Source: Baylisascaris procyonis
Lineage: Eukaryota; Nematoda; Chromadorea; Rhabditida; Ascarididae
Assembly (NCBI GenBank): GCA_037389465.1
Contig: JAZARR010000146.1
Span: forward strand, 992,001-1,056,000
Reading direction: 5' to 3'
DNA length: 64,000 nt
The notes beneath the pieces were generated by a model, which made no database searches, was not told the origin of the DNA, and saw nothing but the letters and a program-made list of their open reading frames with translations. This document shows, piece by piece, positions 28,358 through 41,000 of this stretch. Every line of letters begins with the position of its first letter. Within the stretch, counting starts at the first letter, position 1. The position numbers were made by a program, and so were the translations under genes.

Positions 28358-31300
28358 CTGAATTCACGTTATATTCCATCTTTCTTAGCGACTAATCATC
28401 TGTTCAAAAAGGCGGAGGTTTTACCCTTTTAATGGAAAAAGGACTGCAGACCTCAGAGTTTGACCTTCGCATTTCTTTTCTGGCTATGAGAATTTAATCG
28501 TTGATTCTGGAAGTATAATGCGGAACAATATCAGTTTATTGTGCACCAAATTTATTGTGCATCATCGAATGTTTCGGTGTTACATTTAATTGGTGCGTTG
28601 TTGAGTTGTCTTCTATAGTTGTTCGTGATCTTAATTTCTCTCTCAGTCTTATGGATGAACTTGGGAGCTCGAACAATTTTTTTTTGTTTTTGTGCGAAAA
28701 GCAGCTTGTAAACCTCAGTCACGATCTCAAGAACGGTTTAAGTTAAACGGCATCAATATTAAAGAAAGAATTCCATTTACTCGTTATGACGTTGCACAAA
28801 GCACCAAAGAACCGAATATCTGATGTTTTTGAAGACGAAGATTGATTGGACAGAATGCTTAAGGACCGCACATTGCGGAGCAAGCTATACGAATATGGGA
28901 GTCGTTTTACATTTATCAGCGTGGTCGAGATTGATCGATTTAATCAAGACTGATTTCTGCGTAAGTGAATAAAAATTTGTTTTGACAATCAAGAAGTAAA
29001 ATTGTTTATGTATCAGCATATGAGTTAGTTAATTCTCGGAATCTATAGTGAGCGGAGAGATCCGGTTGCTTATAAGTTCATAGGCAATGCTTGTTAGCCC
29101 GCCCTCTTCCGTATTGCTTTCACTCTTTCATTATAACTCATTTAGAGCGCTATTGATCCGCTTATTGCTTCATGTTGCAATCAGTCGCATCCTTCCGCAC
29201 TATATCCTTTGATGCCTTACGCTTATAATCACTCTCTTACAGCGTACTCTTTTCAAAGTCGCCAATATGAGAAGGGTTGATAAAAGCTTTCCGTGCCTAC
29301 GAATTTCAATAGCTGCCTGAATGAGTCAAAGAAAGGGAACCAAAAAAAAAACGAACTAACTATATAGCTGTTCAAGATCAGAGATGCGCTCTTTATCAAC
29401 AAACATCGGTGAATTTCTACACTGAACGGTACTATTTAATGTGTTCGAAATCAGTGCAACCCTTAAGGTGAAAAAATGAACAGCAACACTTTGCGAAGTT
29501 GAATATCATTGAAGTTGTGGATGACCATCTGTAGAAAGACGGCCGCGGTTGTTGCACCGATCGAACGCGTTCCACATCTGCATTCTACAAGAGCCTGCTC
29601 AATGGAAGATCTAAAATTTCGATTTTTCATTTCCATCTCTAAGTTTGAAAAGTGCGCCTCAGATTTATGAACCTAATTATAAAAGGTGGAAAACTCAGGC
29701 AGCTTTGCTTGGTCTGCTTGAAATAAAATGTGCTTATCGAACATGTTTGCTAGCGAAAACAATAAAGTTTATCCCTAGAGAGCCGTGAAACTTCGATAAT
29801 GAAAGAACTGTATCAAAAAGAATACTCGAGCGGTAGTTCGTCTGCAAAAAAACATATCTGCCGTTCAAGTGTACCGTATTTTCAGGTTGCTAGTCTCACG
29901 TCTACTAAACGCGGATTTTAAGGAGTTGCTAGCGGCATAAGCCCTTCCAGTGCCTCAGACTTACAACTCTTGCCTCGAATGCAATCCTTTTCGCGCAACA
30001 GTAGAATCGTTTCTCACTTTTCTTTCGAATATGAAATCCCCTCGTAGTTCGATGCTGTTGAGCCTATCAGTGTGAACGGGTCTTCGTTTTTCAGGACTAA
30101 TTATATACGCAGTCTGCGTTCACAGAACAATTGGAATGAATAAACAAGCTTGTTTAGAGAACGTAAACTATTGTAAAATTAGTGAAGTCTATGTTCGTGA
30201 AGAAATCTGAGCTGCCCAATGAAGCCTAATAAATAAATGCCGTTGCATACTTGCGAATCGCAACTAATGAATAGCTAAAACAAATTCGCCGATATTTGTG
30301 AAAAAATGACGTCACATAGTAGGGCTTCGCAATCCACATCCGCGTGTCAGGTACATCCCAGAGTGAAATCTGATTCGTTTCATCGTTAAACGAATCTCCG
30401 TCAGCATTGCACTAGCTTTCCAGTAGCGCAACAAAATATACTTCGCGTACAAGTGCTCTATGAAATGTTTACGTCATGCAAACACTTTGTTTACGCCATA
30501 CTTTGTGTTTTGGATGATTGCCATTATTATCCGAATTAACAATCACTTGTCACATATTTCAACTATAGATGACATGAGAAGAGTTAGCTTCATTCATCGT
30601 GCAACCGATTTTCATATTCCTTTCTTGTTCTATTAGGGAAAAGGCGGCATTTTTATAGGTGTTGCAACGTGGGATTTCATTAGATGAGCAATTGCAATTA
30701 TTGTGCGCAGTAAATATCGAGCAAGCAAAACATCGTGGTGAATTTTTTATTTTTTTTTTTTTGCCTTAGATGCGTCTGATAACTGTAGAAATGCAATAAA
30801 ACATTCGAATACCTTACTTTCTTTTGAAATCCACTATTGTATAAACTTCTGCATTTATCATGAAGTATCTTTCTTATCTTAGGGATTGTAATCAATGTAA
30901 TCATTTGTATGAGATAGTGTCATAGGATTTCTAATGAAAGCTTCTAAAGTCATTAATTTTCATCATCCCATTATAATTGCAAGTAATCAGGATATTCTTT
31001 CTATCTAATAGCTGGATTTAATGTAATTTTGACTCAGCTATCCCCTCCATTCCACAGAGGAATTCATCAGGTGATTATCGTTTTCGGTGTCTTCTATTTT
31101 AGATGGCTATGACGGTAAACACGAATTCTCGGAATATTTTTACTAGTAAAATAGTAAAATGAATAGTAAAATGAATAAGATGGGAAAGTATTCTTGCGGT
31201 TCGTAATTTTTTCGTAATATTTATATGCCGAGCATTTTTGCAAACGCATTTTCAGATCTATCAGTTCTGTTCAGCTGACCACTTCTATATGGCGAAATGC

Positions 31301-34300
31301 TTCGCAACTGTCTGAAATTTTATAATCATGATCACTGCGCCAATCGCAACTCGTATTTAGTCAATTCCGCTCTTTTTGATAGATCAGAAAATATATGCTG
31401 AAGATCTGAAAATTTGTTTGCAACAGTTGGGGTGAGTGCAACTTTGCTCAAACGGATTCAACTTCATAAACTTTTATCACAAGCTATAATGTGAAGAGCG
31501 CTTTCTCATGAATCGGTTTTCATCGGCCCTTTCCCCGCCACTCTTTCATTTGCTGTTTTTGAATTCAAAAAAAAAAAAAAAACCATCTCATCAGAATTGA
31601 AAATGTGGAGGTAAGTTCTGTCACTATAACGATCTTCACTGAAATTCCAAGAACAAATCGATTTATAATTCTATATTAGAAGGGAGAGTGGGAATGGGAA
31701 CATTTCAACATATGGATATTCGATTTATAATTCTAAGAGTGGGACAATGCTCCCAATATGCCTCTCGACCATTTTTTCACACCGTTGCTCTGGGGAGATT
31801 CTTTTGTGAGATGCATAATTTGTGAATAATTAATGCTTCGGGACAGAAACCTTTGCACTTTTCATTTGGTTTGCCTCTCATTTTTCAACTACTTCACAAT
31901 CCATTCCTATCATTTGGTAAGCTACACACACAAGAACTGGATAATCGAGCATGACCTCACTCGATGCAATGCGCTTCAGACTCCAAATTTTCAAAGAGCT
32001 AACGGACTTCCTCTCAAAGATCAAAAGATATGAAAAACCAAATTGTTGTTTGTCAAGTAAGACTTCAGAAAACGAGCATTTTCAGTGCATGTGAGGGACC
32101 TTAGTAGTGCATGCGGGAAAGCGATTATTATATTTCTTCAAAAATTCATGTTTTATGATGTCTTTGCTAGCAATCTAACATTACTTTTAGTGTGCAGATT
32201 GAATTCAACATGTTTTCGATTCGGTGAATCTGAAGACTGTTGTGTGTTTTGAGCGCCGTTTATTGCTTTTGGGTTAATCAATCTACACGCAGGAATGCTT
32301 TGTCGTGTTGCTAAAATGCAAGTTTTGCGCTTTCTGGCTGTTATTTCGAATGAAAACCTAAAAGCCAGCGCTTTTCATCTTTTGTGCTGTTTCGTGAATT
32401 TGCATTTGAAAAGCTCATTATGGCAGCGTTGTATCTATGTGGATTTATGTGTGCGTATTCCTCTGCCTGTCTGTCCGATATTTTTTACTCCGGAATCACG
32501 GAGAGCTAGGAATGAAATCTGCTGAATGAAGCTAACGCCATAAAATGACCACTTTTTATATTTTCTTGCTGACCTCTCAACTTTTGAATGAGTTATCAGT
32601 ACTTCAATGTACGAAAATTGTTTTTTCATCTGTTTCATACTGGTCGATCTGTCATTTCGCCCTTGATGAATCGTAAAAGCAAACAAATCTTTTGTTGATT
32701 GATCGGCTAAATCAAAATATGGAGACGTTGTTTCGCATGCTTACTATTTCTTTGTGAATTATAAAATTGCTTCGGCAGGCAGCGAAATCCATAAGCTCAT
32801 ATCATTGTTAACTCTTCTGGTACATTTCTTCACTAGACCAATGGTAGTGTGTGTTAAGCGTGCTATTGTCGCGATTCGTCTCTCCTCTTTTATGTACAAT
32901 TGTGTAGCTTTTTTCTCCACCTATCAGAAAGAGCAGAGACATGAACTTTCCTGTGGGCAATCATCGACCTTAAAGAACTCATCAGATCTAAATCCAGCCT
33001 TATCAACTTATTACTTCTTAGGTCATACAGTTTTTATGTAATTATACACTTTTTGTGTAATTATAGACATCTTTTCCATGCCTTACAATATTTCATTATT
33101 ATGCCTTATCCACGTTTTCTGCCCGAAAGTCGTATTGAATTCAATCACCATACAAGTATTGACAATGGTTGAACTTTATCTAGCATGTTCAGCATTCGTA
33201 AATATCGTATTAACGCAACTCTCCTCTAGATTGCATCTGCCACTCTCACAGGGAGCTATGTTCACATTCACTCTCCTTTTATGCTTATGACTGCCTAACT
33301 TTAATGCAGCACATTAATTAAGCTTCCGATAATCTTTAGTTGATCGGCTTTCGCATATTGCTGACTGCTTCAGCAGACCGGAAATTTCTAGTTATGCTTC
33401 TGTTAATGCGGGAATGTTGTGATGAGATGAGACAACTTTCTTCATTGAGAAAGGAATTGTCCATAGCTTTGAGACTTTCTCTCAAAAGGATGGCTGTTAG
33501 TCTTTTCGGAGGATGAACGAAAGAGAGAGAGAGAGAGCGCTTATTTTTTGCATTTGAGAGTACCATCTTCTTCCTTAGAGAGCAAGTGAAATCTTTTTTT
33601 GAAAGAGGGTGAGTATGGTCTTGCTTTCGGAAAGGTTGTCATATGTTTTATGTCATCGATGAGCTCAATTTTTGATTTATTTTAGCAAATACTTTTTTAT
33701 CAATATTGCAAGGTTAGAGCACACATTCGGAAGTTGCTGTGATGAGGCTTATTAGCGCTATTGCCACTCTAACGAGAGGATCCCTATCAACATCGAAACG
33801 TGCCCAAATCAACAACAACTCGGCGACAGCCAATAGGAAGTTGAAGTATGGGCAAATATTAGTTAAACTGCACACAGCGTAATATCGTTGGCGGTTTGGC
33901 TTACTTGGATGACATAATCAGATGAGTAACGAGTGCACTCGTTATGCATCAAATGCTACATGAGTTGTTCTGTGAACTAATAGGAGCATCGAAGAGGAGG
34001 AAATGAGCGCAGGATGTCTCATTCCCTAGTCGATCGCTGGGGACCTACGAAAAAATTGCTTCATCGAACTCAAGCAGGAGAGGAGGAAAAGAGTAGGAGA
34101 CCACAAAAAATCATTGAAGGATTTCTCTCTTCGGCTCGCCTTCAGCAGATTTCAGCTTTTTCGCTTCGTCATTCAAACGCATCTTGGCATTCTTTTTGTG
34201 CGCTAATTGTTGTAAGCTTGTAACATTTGATTTTAATTTTAAGCATTGTTATTCGCCGAGCCTGTTCATTCTAGACTTGCTGGCACTTTTTTTGTCTTAC

Positions 34301-37300
34301 CGGTGCAATAGCATTGATGAACTCGTTCTTTAAAGCCTTATTTATTAATTAAAACATCTAACACCGTATTTTCTTTTTTAGTGGTGGCATATTGGTTAAT
34401 ATTTTCATTTGAAAGGCCATTTTGAATTTGCAGCACTTAACGAATTTATACTTCGATATCATTTGTTCAGTTTTATTTCTGTCAAAGAAGAGATTGTGTT
34501 GCCCTCATTTTAGATTTATGATCGTTTCCATATGTTGGCTAGTGCAATTGCGCAGAATGATTGTGGGCACCTCCTTAGCACTTCCTTGGTTTTAATCGGC
34601 TTTTTCTTAATGCATACATGTGAGAGTTTAGCGTCTCGATAAGCACACCCACAACGCTTTTTTGAAAACGCTTTTCTGTTTGATTGCGATTAATGTTCCA
34701 TCGAAATGTTCTCGATTCGTTCACATTTTTCGCGTATCCAAAACACCCGTTTGCTAATTGTTGCATTATGTGCTCACCTGAAAATACCGACGAATGAAGA
34801 AATTAGAATGAATGCTGAGAATTGCCGAAGCAAATTTGTATTAACCATTTGTGTGGCTGTCATTTTTCCTCTTATCAAGTGAAACGACTAAAATGATCTA
34901 TAGTATATCGCATAGAAAAATATTGACATTCCTATCATCATGCATTATTGAGCAATGCAGTTTTTTCTCCGCATCCCACATCCTCTAAAAATGTTCCGCT
35001 TGTCGCTTCATATAGTAATTGTTTTTGCGAATTTATTGGTAGTAATCAATGCTTCAAGTAGCTGTTTTTCGGCGCTTTCAATAGGCGTTTGAAGGGGGCA
35101 TCTTCACTAATCTCTTTCTATAATACGATCGTTTGTGCACAGTTGGATGATTGCACTATCAATTACTTGATCGCGACAAATATGCGCACATAGGTCTATA
35201 AAAAATCCATATAAATGTTGAACTCGAATTATGGAATAGCTTGGTTTAGAGTAAAGTAGATTATCAAATAGAAAGTTAAGTATAGAATAAAATAACGACC
35301 TCATATTTCGAAAACAGAATAACATAGATAAGTTGACGGTATATCAAAAATAGAATAATTTATAGCAGTTCTAAGTGTGCCATGAAAATATAATCTAAAA
35401 AAAATTCCTGCATAAAAATATCATTGTTCCCAATATAATGGCCATTTTCAACCAAAAACGTTCATTGTGCATCAAAACTCGCGCATACAGATCAATGTGA
35501 TAGTTCTCGTAAACGTTACAATGCTTCAGCAACTATAGAATATCTTTCTAATTTTTCTTCATTCTTTGCAAGTCTTGTTTTAACGCCTATCTGTCTACAG
35601 TAATAGTCGTGATTGGTCAATTATGTTTACAAAATAATCAACGGCTCCGTGAGGTGTTCTCAATTTCGAATTGTCGAATCTGCTATTTTGAATTTCTGCT
35701 GTGTATACTATACCCATACAAAGTGACATCATGAGCGATGAATTTGCATATGAACAACTTCTTGTTTTTCAAAGCATTTCCTCATCGCATGACTGCAACT
35801 TTTATGGCCTCAGATGGCTGTGCATTGTTTTGTTCCATAATGCAAACAAGGGAAGTGAACCGTCTAAAAATGCAGTGAATCGACAATCTAGACAGCCCGC
35901 ATTCTATAATGCACTCGCATCTGAAAAAAAAAAAAAAGTAGACTGCGGTTCTGGGGCATTTGAAAATTATTGACAGTCTTCTAAAATTTGTTTGATGTGT
36001 TAGCATTATAGGACGAAAAGGCTGTGCAGCGTGGGCTGAACGCGAGAAAAAAAAGCTCGGATTTGTTTTGCAATTTTTAATACAGAATTTTACTCGAAGA
36101 AGTTAATCGTTAGAGTTATTTCCTGCTTTCTGCTTAATTTGTTAAATTCGTCTTCCATCTAACGACTCCGTTCGAAGTAAATTTTGATGTGCGCTATGGA
36201 ATAACTCACCTGGTTGAGCGTTATTGCTTTAATGAAAAATGATAACCAGTGTCACTTAGATGATGTTTTGTTCTCCTACAGAGATGAGCGTGCTAATAGC
36301 TTTGTCGTGTACTCATACATATCTTAATATAACTGCAATGCTGTTGGCCATTTCGATAGAGGATCCGATGAAAACAATGGCCCTTGTTTTCCGATATCTA
36401 TTTAATGCTGAATGAATTCACAGCCTTTTTGCAATAACTACATCAGAGCATGCCATTTTACATGTCATATTGCTTCATGCATTGATCGAATTGTTTTGCT
36501 GCACTTCTTTTGGTCAAATATTCTATCTTATAATCATTAACGTTCATCGTTTTCCTCTCATTATTAATCTAGGGACTCGCTACATTCGTAGCCTTTCGCA
36601 ATAGTTGATAATGAGTGCTTTTCTGAGTGTCAACTAATAACGATATATGTTCGATAATACTAAATTTCACGATATTCACAGTGACACTTGGAGAATACAG
36701 ATAGAATAGGAACATCTTCAGCACAAGCGCTGAAAAAAATTTTTGCAAGTTTTTAGCACTCAAATTTATTAGACTTCAAATCGCATATAAAATGTTTAAA
36801 ATTATGTGTTAGAGGAAATAAGAAATCATTGAAAAATCACATAAATTTCTGTGTGCTAATGTATTCTATTCTACATTACCCTCTTCTACATTCCCAGGTT
36901 ATTGTTTTGATAAAAATCATGAGGGTTTCTATTTGCTAATCGGGATTGTGTAACCACTTTTCTGAGCGAAAGAGAAAGAGAGAGGCAGGAACTCAAAAAT
37001 AGCCTGAAAATTTGCATGCATTTTGTAATAGGTTGTTAAGCGGAAAATGATTTTCTCGCAGAAAATTCGAACCAGCAATTTGATAAGTTGAAGTTTTGAT
37101 TGCCCTACTGCTGACCTTTTGTCACCTATTGGCGGTTCATGACGCTAGTTGGTCTAGTCAAAAGGATTGCAAATTTGCATCTCATGCCTCATTCATTTAG
37201 AATTGCGGTGAGAATGTGTAATTGCCATCAACAGAACAATTTTTTTTTTCTGAGCAATTCCTTTTCCATAAATCATCCACGCGATTAAAATCCAAGATTA

Positions 37301-37955
37301 CTGTGATTGGCATAAAATTAGAGCTATAAAAAAAGTCATCACCCGCGAAATTTCTTTCATTATCTCAATATAAGCATAAAAGAATATGAAATGCATGAAT
37401 TTTAATGATTTCGATGCATCGCTATCACTTCTATCTAGAAAAATGGAAGCTGCATAACTTCAAAAAGCACGATGAGCAGAAATGTACGATCGGTTGTTCG
37501 GTGTTTTAATTCTTGTTGGCGGCGTTCAGAAGATTATAACCGAAAGCTCAATTTTAACTGTTCATTTTATCCCACAGTGTATTGCAACGGCTGAACACTA
37601 CTACTTAACTCCCTGTGATGGTTTCATTATAATAGGAAGCTTATTTCTTCTGGTTTGTGGCGAACTTGGTACCAGTGGCGTTTACCCATAGTGAATTTCA
37701 ATAGTAAAAAGAATCATAATCGCCAGCTAACATTTAAATAAGTCAGTTGGAAATGTGCCATTTGGTCAGGTTTGTTCTTCTGTCGTCTTAGTCAGCTGTC
37801 AAGTCAATGGTGATCAGGCGGTTTGAAAGAAAACATTGTTGTTATGAATTCAAGTTCACCACTGAAATCTTTATCAGACAACGTTCAAAATATTGCTTAC
37901 TTTAATGAACGTCTTGATGCATAATGCAGTGAGGAAGTTCTAGACATGCTTATCA
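28358..37955. other. Upstream flank of tyra-2 without an identifiable gene
   Basis: AT-rich DNA with homopolymer tracts, a GA-rich run near 33520-33538 and a short tandem repeat. The final few kilobases presumably carry tyra-2 promoter and enhancer elements, but I cannot assign specific sites by eye. Confidence 0.45.
33031..33068. repeat. 19-bp tandem repeat, two imperfect copies
   Basis: TTTTTATGTAATTATACAC is followed directly by TTTTTGTGTAATTATAGAC; the copies differ at three positions. Confidence 0.8.
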
Positions 37956-37962
37956 TTTTCAG
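37956..37962 (+). promoter_or_regulatory. Consensus acceptor (TTTTCAG) before tyra-2 exon 1: trans-splice or intron acceptor
   Basis: A perfect nematode acceptor lies 23 bases before the first in-frame ATG of the receptor. It could receive a spliced leader, making 37963 the start of the mature mRNA, or it could end an intron whose upstream exon holds 5' UTR or a few N-terminal codons. The protein from ATG 37986 ([13 protein letters not shown]...) has the expected short extracellular N-terminus, so no further coding exon is needed. Confidence 0.55.
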
Positions 37963-37975
37963 TGAGGAGTGCGAA

Positions 37976-38002
37976 ATGCGGCGCAATGCACGGAGTTGTT
38001 GA
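37976..38002 (+). other. Short upstream ORF overlapping the tyra-2 start
   Basis: If the mRNA begins at the acceptor at 37962, its first ATG is at 37976. That ATG is out of frame with the receptor and reads eight codons to TGA at 38000-38002, overlapping the receptor ATG at 37986. It could reduce translation of the receptor. This is visible in the sequence; the effect is inferred. Confidence 0.35.
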
Positions 38003-41000
38003 GTCGAATCCAGAACTCTTTCAAACGCTCAAGGGCGCGGCGCTTACACTGCTCGTACTATGGACCATTGCAGCTAATTCACTTGTTTTTATCGTTCTCT
38101 ACAAGAATCCTCGTCTCCAGACAGTCCCAAATTTATTAGTACGTCACTTAATGGTTTCTTCAAATCATTTTATGGTGTCATCTTCGGTTGATTTGATTCA
38201 CTATGATTCCAGTTGATTAAGAAGCCTCAGTATCACTTAAATTTTCAGGCGCTTTCTTTGTAGACATATGAAATGCCGAGGGACTGGAGCACCATTCATC
38301 AACATTTTAGAAGTGACGAATGACCCTAAGTGAGTGTCATACCTCTTGCTGTAAGAACCCGTGATACTCAACAAAAGCACGCATGCATGCGTGATACTCA
38401 TAGAGTATTGCTTGGCTTGTTGTGAAGATGAAGCTGGGACTAAAACGCTTATTAATCTCAGGTGGGAAATTTGGCGTTCAGCGATTTATGCCTCGGGCTG
38501 ATCGTGCTTCCCCTTTCTTCGGTTTATGCAATTGCTGGTGAATGGCTGTTCACATCAACTCTCTGCGTTGTTTTCGTTTCTGGTGAGAGGATATTTCATA
38601 TATCTTATATTTGCTAGCATTGTGAAGTGGACGTTCTTTCTTCCTTGGCGCCTAGATCTAGCAAAACTCTTTGCGACTGCTGCACTACTACTCCTGGAGA
38701 TAGAAAAATTTCGTTTCCATATATAAAAATCTTCGTTTCTTTAGATGTGCAGAAGAGACTTTCGAGCGCTAATTTTTGAGCCCACGTGAGTAGTGATTAC
38801 AGAATTATGCTTTGGATATTTGTCTATTTTTTTCTGAGATTAATTTTGGATTGTTAGGGCTAACCGAGATTTCGAAAATTCCATTCAGTCGTCTTTGCGG
38901 CCTCATTTACGCGCCGTGTGAAACCAGAATTAAAGCCTGTAGTTCCCACAGTATGCCTGACGTCACCCGTTTAATTCGATGAGAGGGGACTCTAAGAATC
39001 AACAACATAAAGTAACTTACCAATTGAATGAACCAAAATCGGTATACAGTGTCCTGTCTGTAATAGTTCATGAAACATTTACAGCGCTATATTTATGTTT
39101 TCCTCCGTATTTCCAGTTTTCGCTATGAACCAGTAAACTATTTGTGTTTAGCAGATATTTTATGCTCAACAGCATCGATATGGAACTTGTCAATAGTTGG
39201 GTTGGATCGATATTGGGCGATCACTTCTCCGGTGGCGTACATGTCGAAGAGGAATAAGCGCACCGCTGGACTTATGATTCTTTCGGTGTGGATTTCCTCA
39301 GCGTTAATCAGCCTTGCTCCTTTGCTTGGTTGGAAGCAGGTGATTTTGCTGCTTATCTCGCTAGTGATCAAAATGGTCTCCTTTGTTTTGTGAGCTCACA
39401 GATATCCTCGTGATTGATACACGTTTCTGCGAACGTGCAATTTTCAAACTGCATTTGATGTGTGATTTGCATGCAACTTTTGAGCATTCGAGAACCGCAT
39501 CTATGTTGCGCGTACGCTTGCTTCGAATGTGCAGAAAAACGAAATGCACTGTGTATATGCGGTCAGGAGTCCCAGCAGACATTGATCCTCTGTGTGACAG
39601 AGTGATCCAGGATTTATAAGCCTTGTACGTCTTGATAAAAGTTTACGGTGACTAGAAGGAGCGTTGAAGGCCTGAAAAATTTGCGCCTTAAGGTATTTTT
39701 TCCAAATTCATGCCAATTTCTCATTTGAAATTTTTGCTGTGGTTAATAATTTCGCTTTGTAGGTAACGTATTTTTCTGCAAAATGAAACATTTAATTTCA
39801 TGCACATTCTAGTTTATTCACATGGAGAAATGTGTATCTTACAAGATCAAAACATCCACAAAACTGCATCCTCTCTGATATTTTTTGAATGCCTGTTTGT
39901 TTCCTCGTCGCACATAACTTCCTGAAAATTGTGCAATTCAAGATTGTCTCTTCGTTCTTAGTAAGTAGAGGGAAGCAGAAGGGAGAGAGACGAAGAAGGA
40001 ATGGAGAATAATTAAGTATGATTTGCAGAGGGAGAGAGACGAAGAAGGAATGGAGAATACTTAAGTATGATTTGCAGAGGGAGAGAGACGAAGAAGGAAT
40101 GGAGAATACTTAAGTATGATTTGCAGAGGGAGAGAGACGAAGAAGGAATGGAGAATACTTAAGTATGATTTGCAGATTGCGGAGCGCGGCAATATGGTGC
40201 AAATTAATGGAACATGGCAGTGTGTATTTCTCGATCTTCCTTCCTACACAATCTATAGCGCCACAGGATCATTTTTTATCCCGACGATAGTCATGTTCTT
40301 CGTTTATTTTAAAATCTATCAGGCATTCGCAAAACACCGAGCGAGGCAGATTTATCGGCAAAAGGTAGTGATCGTTGCATTTCCTCATCACTGTTTACTC
40401 TACACCGAGGCAAATTTGACTTCGTTCGTAGAAACAGACAAAGGTATCGCACTGCAACTGTGCATGATAAAAGCTAATATGCGTCATGTGTGGTCTCACT
40501 CACGTATACATGTCGCACTTCAAATAAAATTCTCCATAAATCCTGCGTAAGATAAAGCGCTTTTAAGCGATAAGGATTTCCTTCTCTCGGATCAAATAAT
40601 ACAGTTTCAGCTAAAATAAGAATCTTCAATACAACGATTTTGCTAATGTCTTTGAAGCAAAACCAAATTTGTCTTGCATAAGAAACAATTTGTGCAAAAG
40701 AAATGTATCTTAAATCAATTTTTTTTTCTGCTTAGAAGCCGCTTTATACTGTTGGCTTTTTGTCCCATTAGGTGACTCTATATGTTCTCTTCGCGTTTAG
40801 TCGCACCTTTGCATACCCGCCGTAGTTTTGTTGATTTCCAGACACAAAGGACGTGAAGTGGTAAAGAAGGGAGTGCCAGCAAAGTGGTATGAAATTGTCT
40901 TATGTGAAAAACAGGGAGGATTTTCAGTTCGGCAGTTATATGCGTCTTTTTGCTTTAATATGATTAGTTGTTTTAAAAAAATATCACGATTGATGCCAGA

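Noticed and set aside
39383..39619. 78-codon plus-strand frame between tyra-2 exons 3 and 4
   Set aside because: Exon 3 and exon 4 join at phase 0 to give a complete TM4-loop-TM5. This frame has no matching donor and no known motif.
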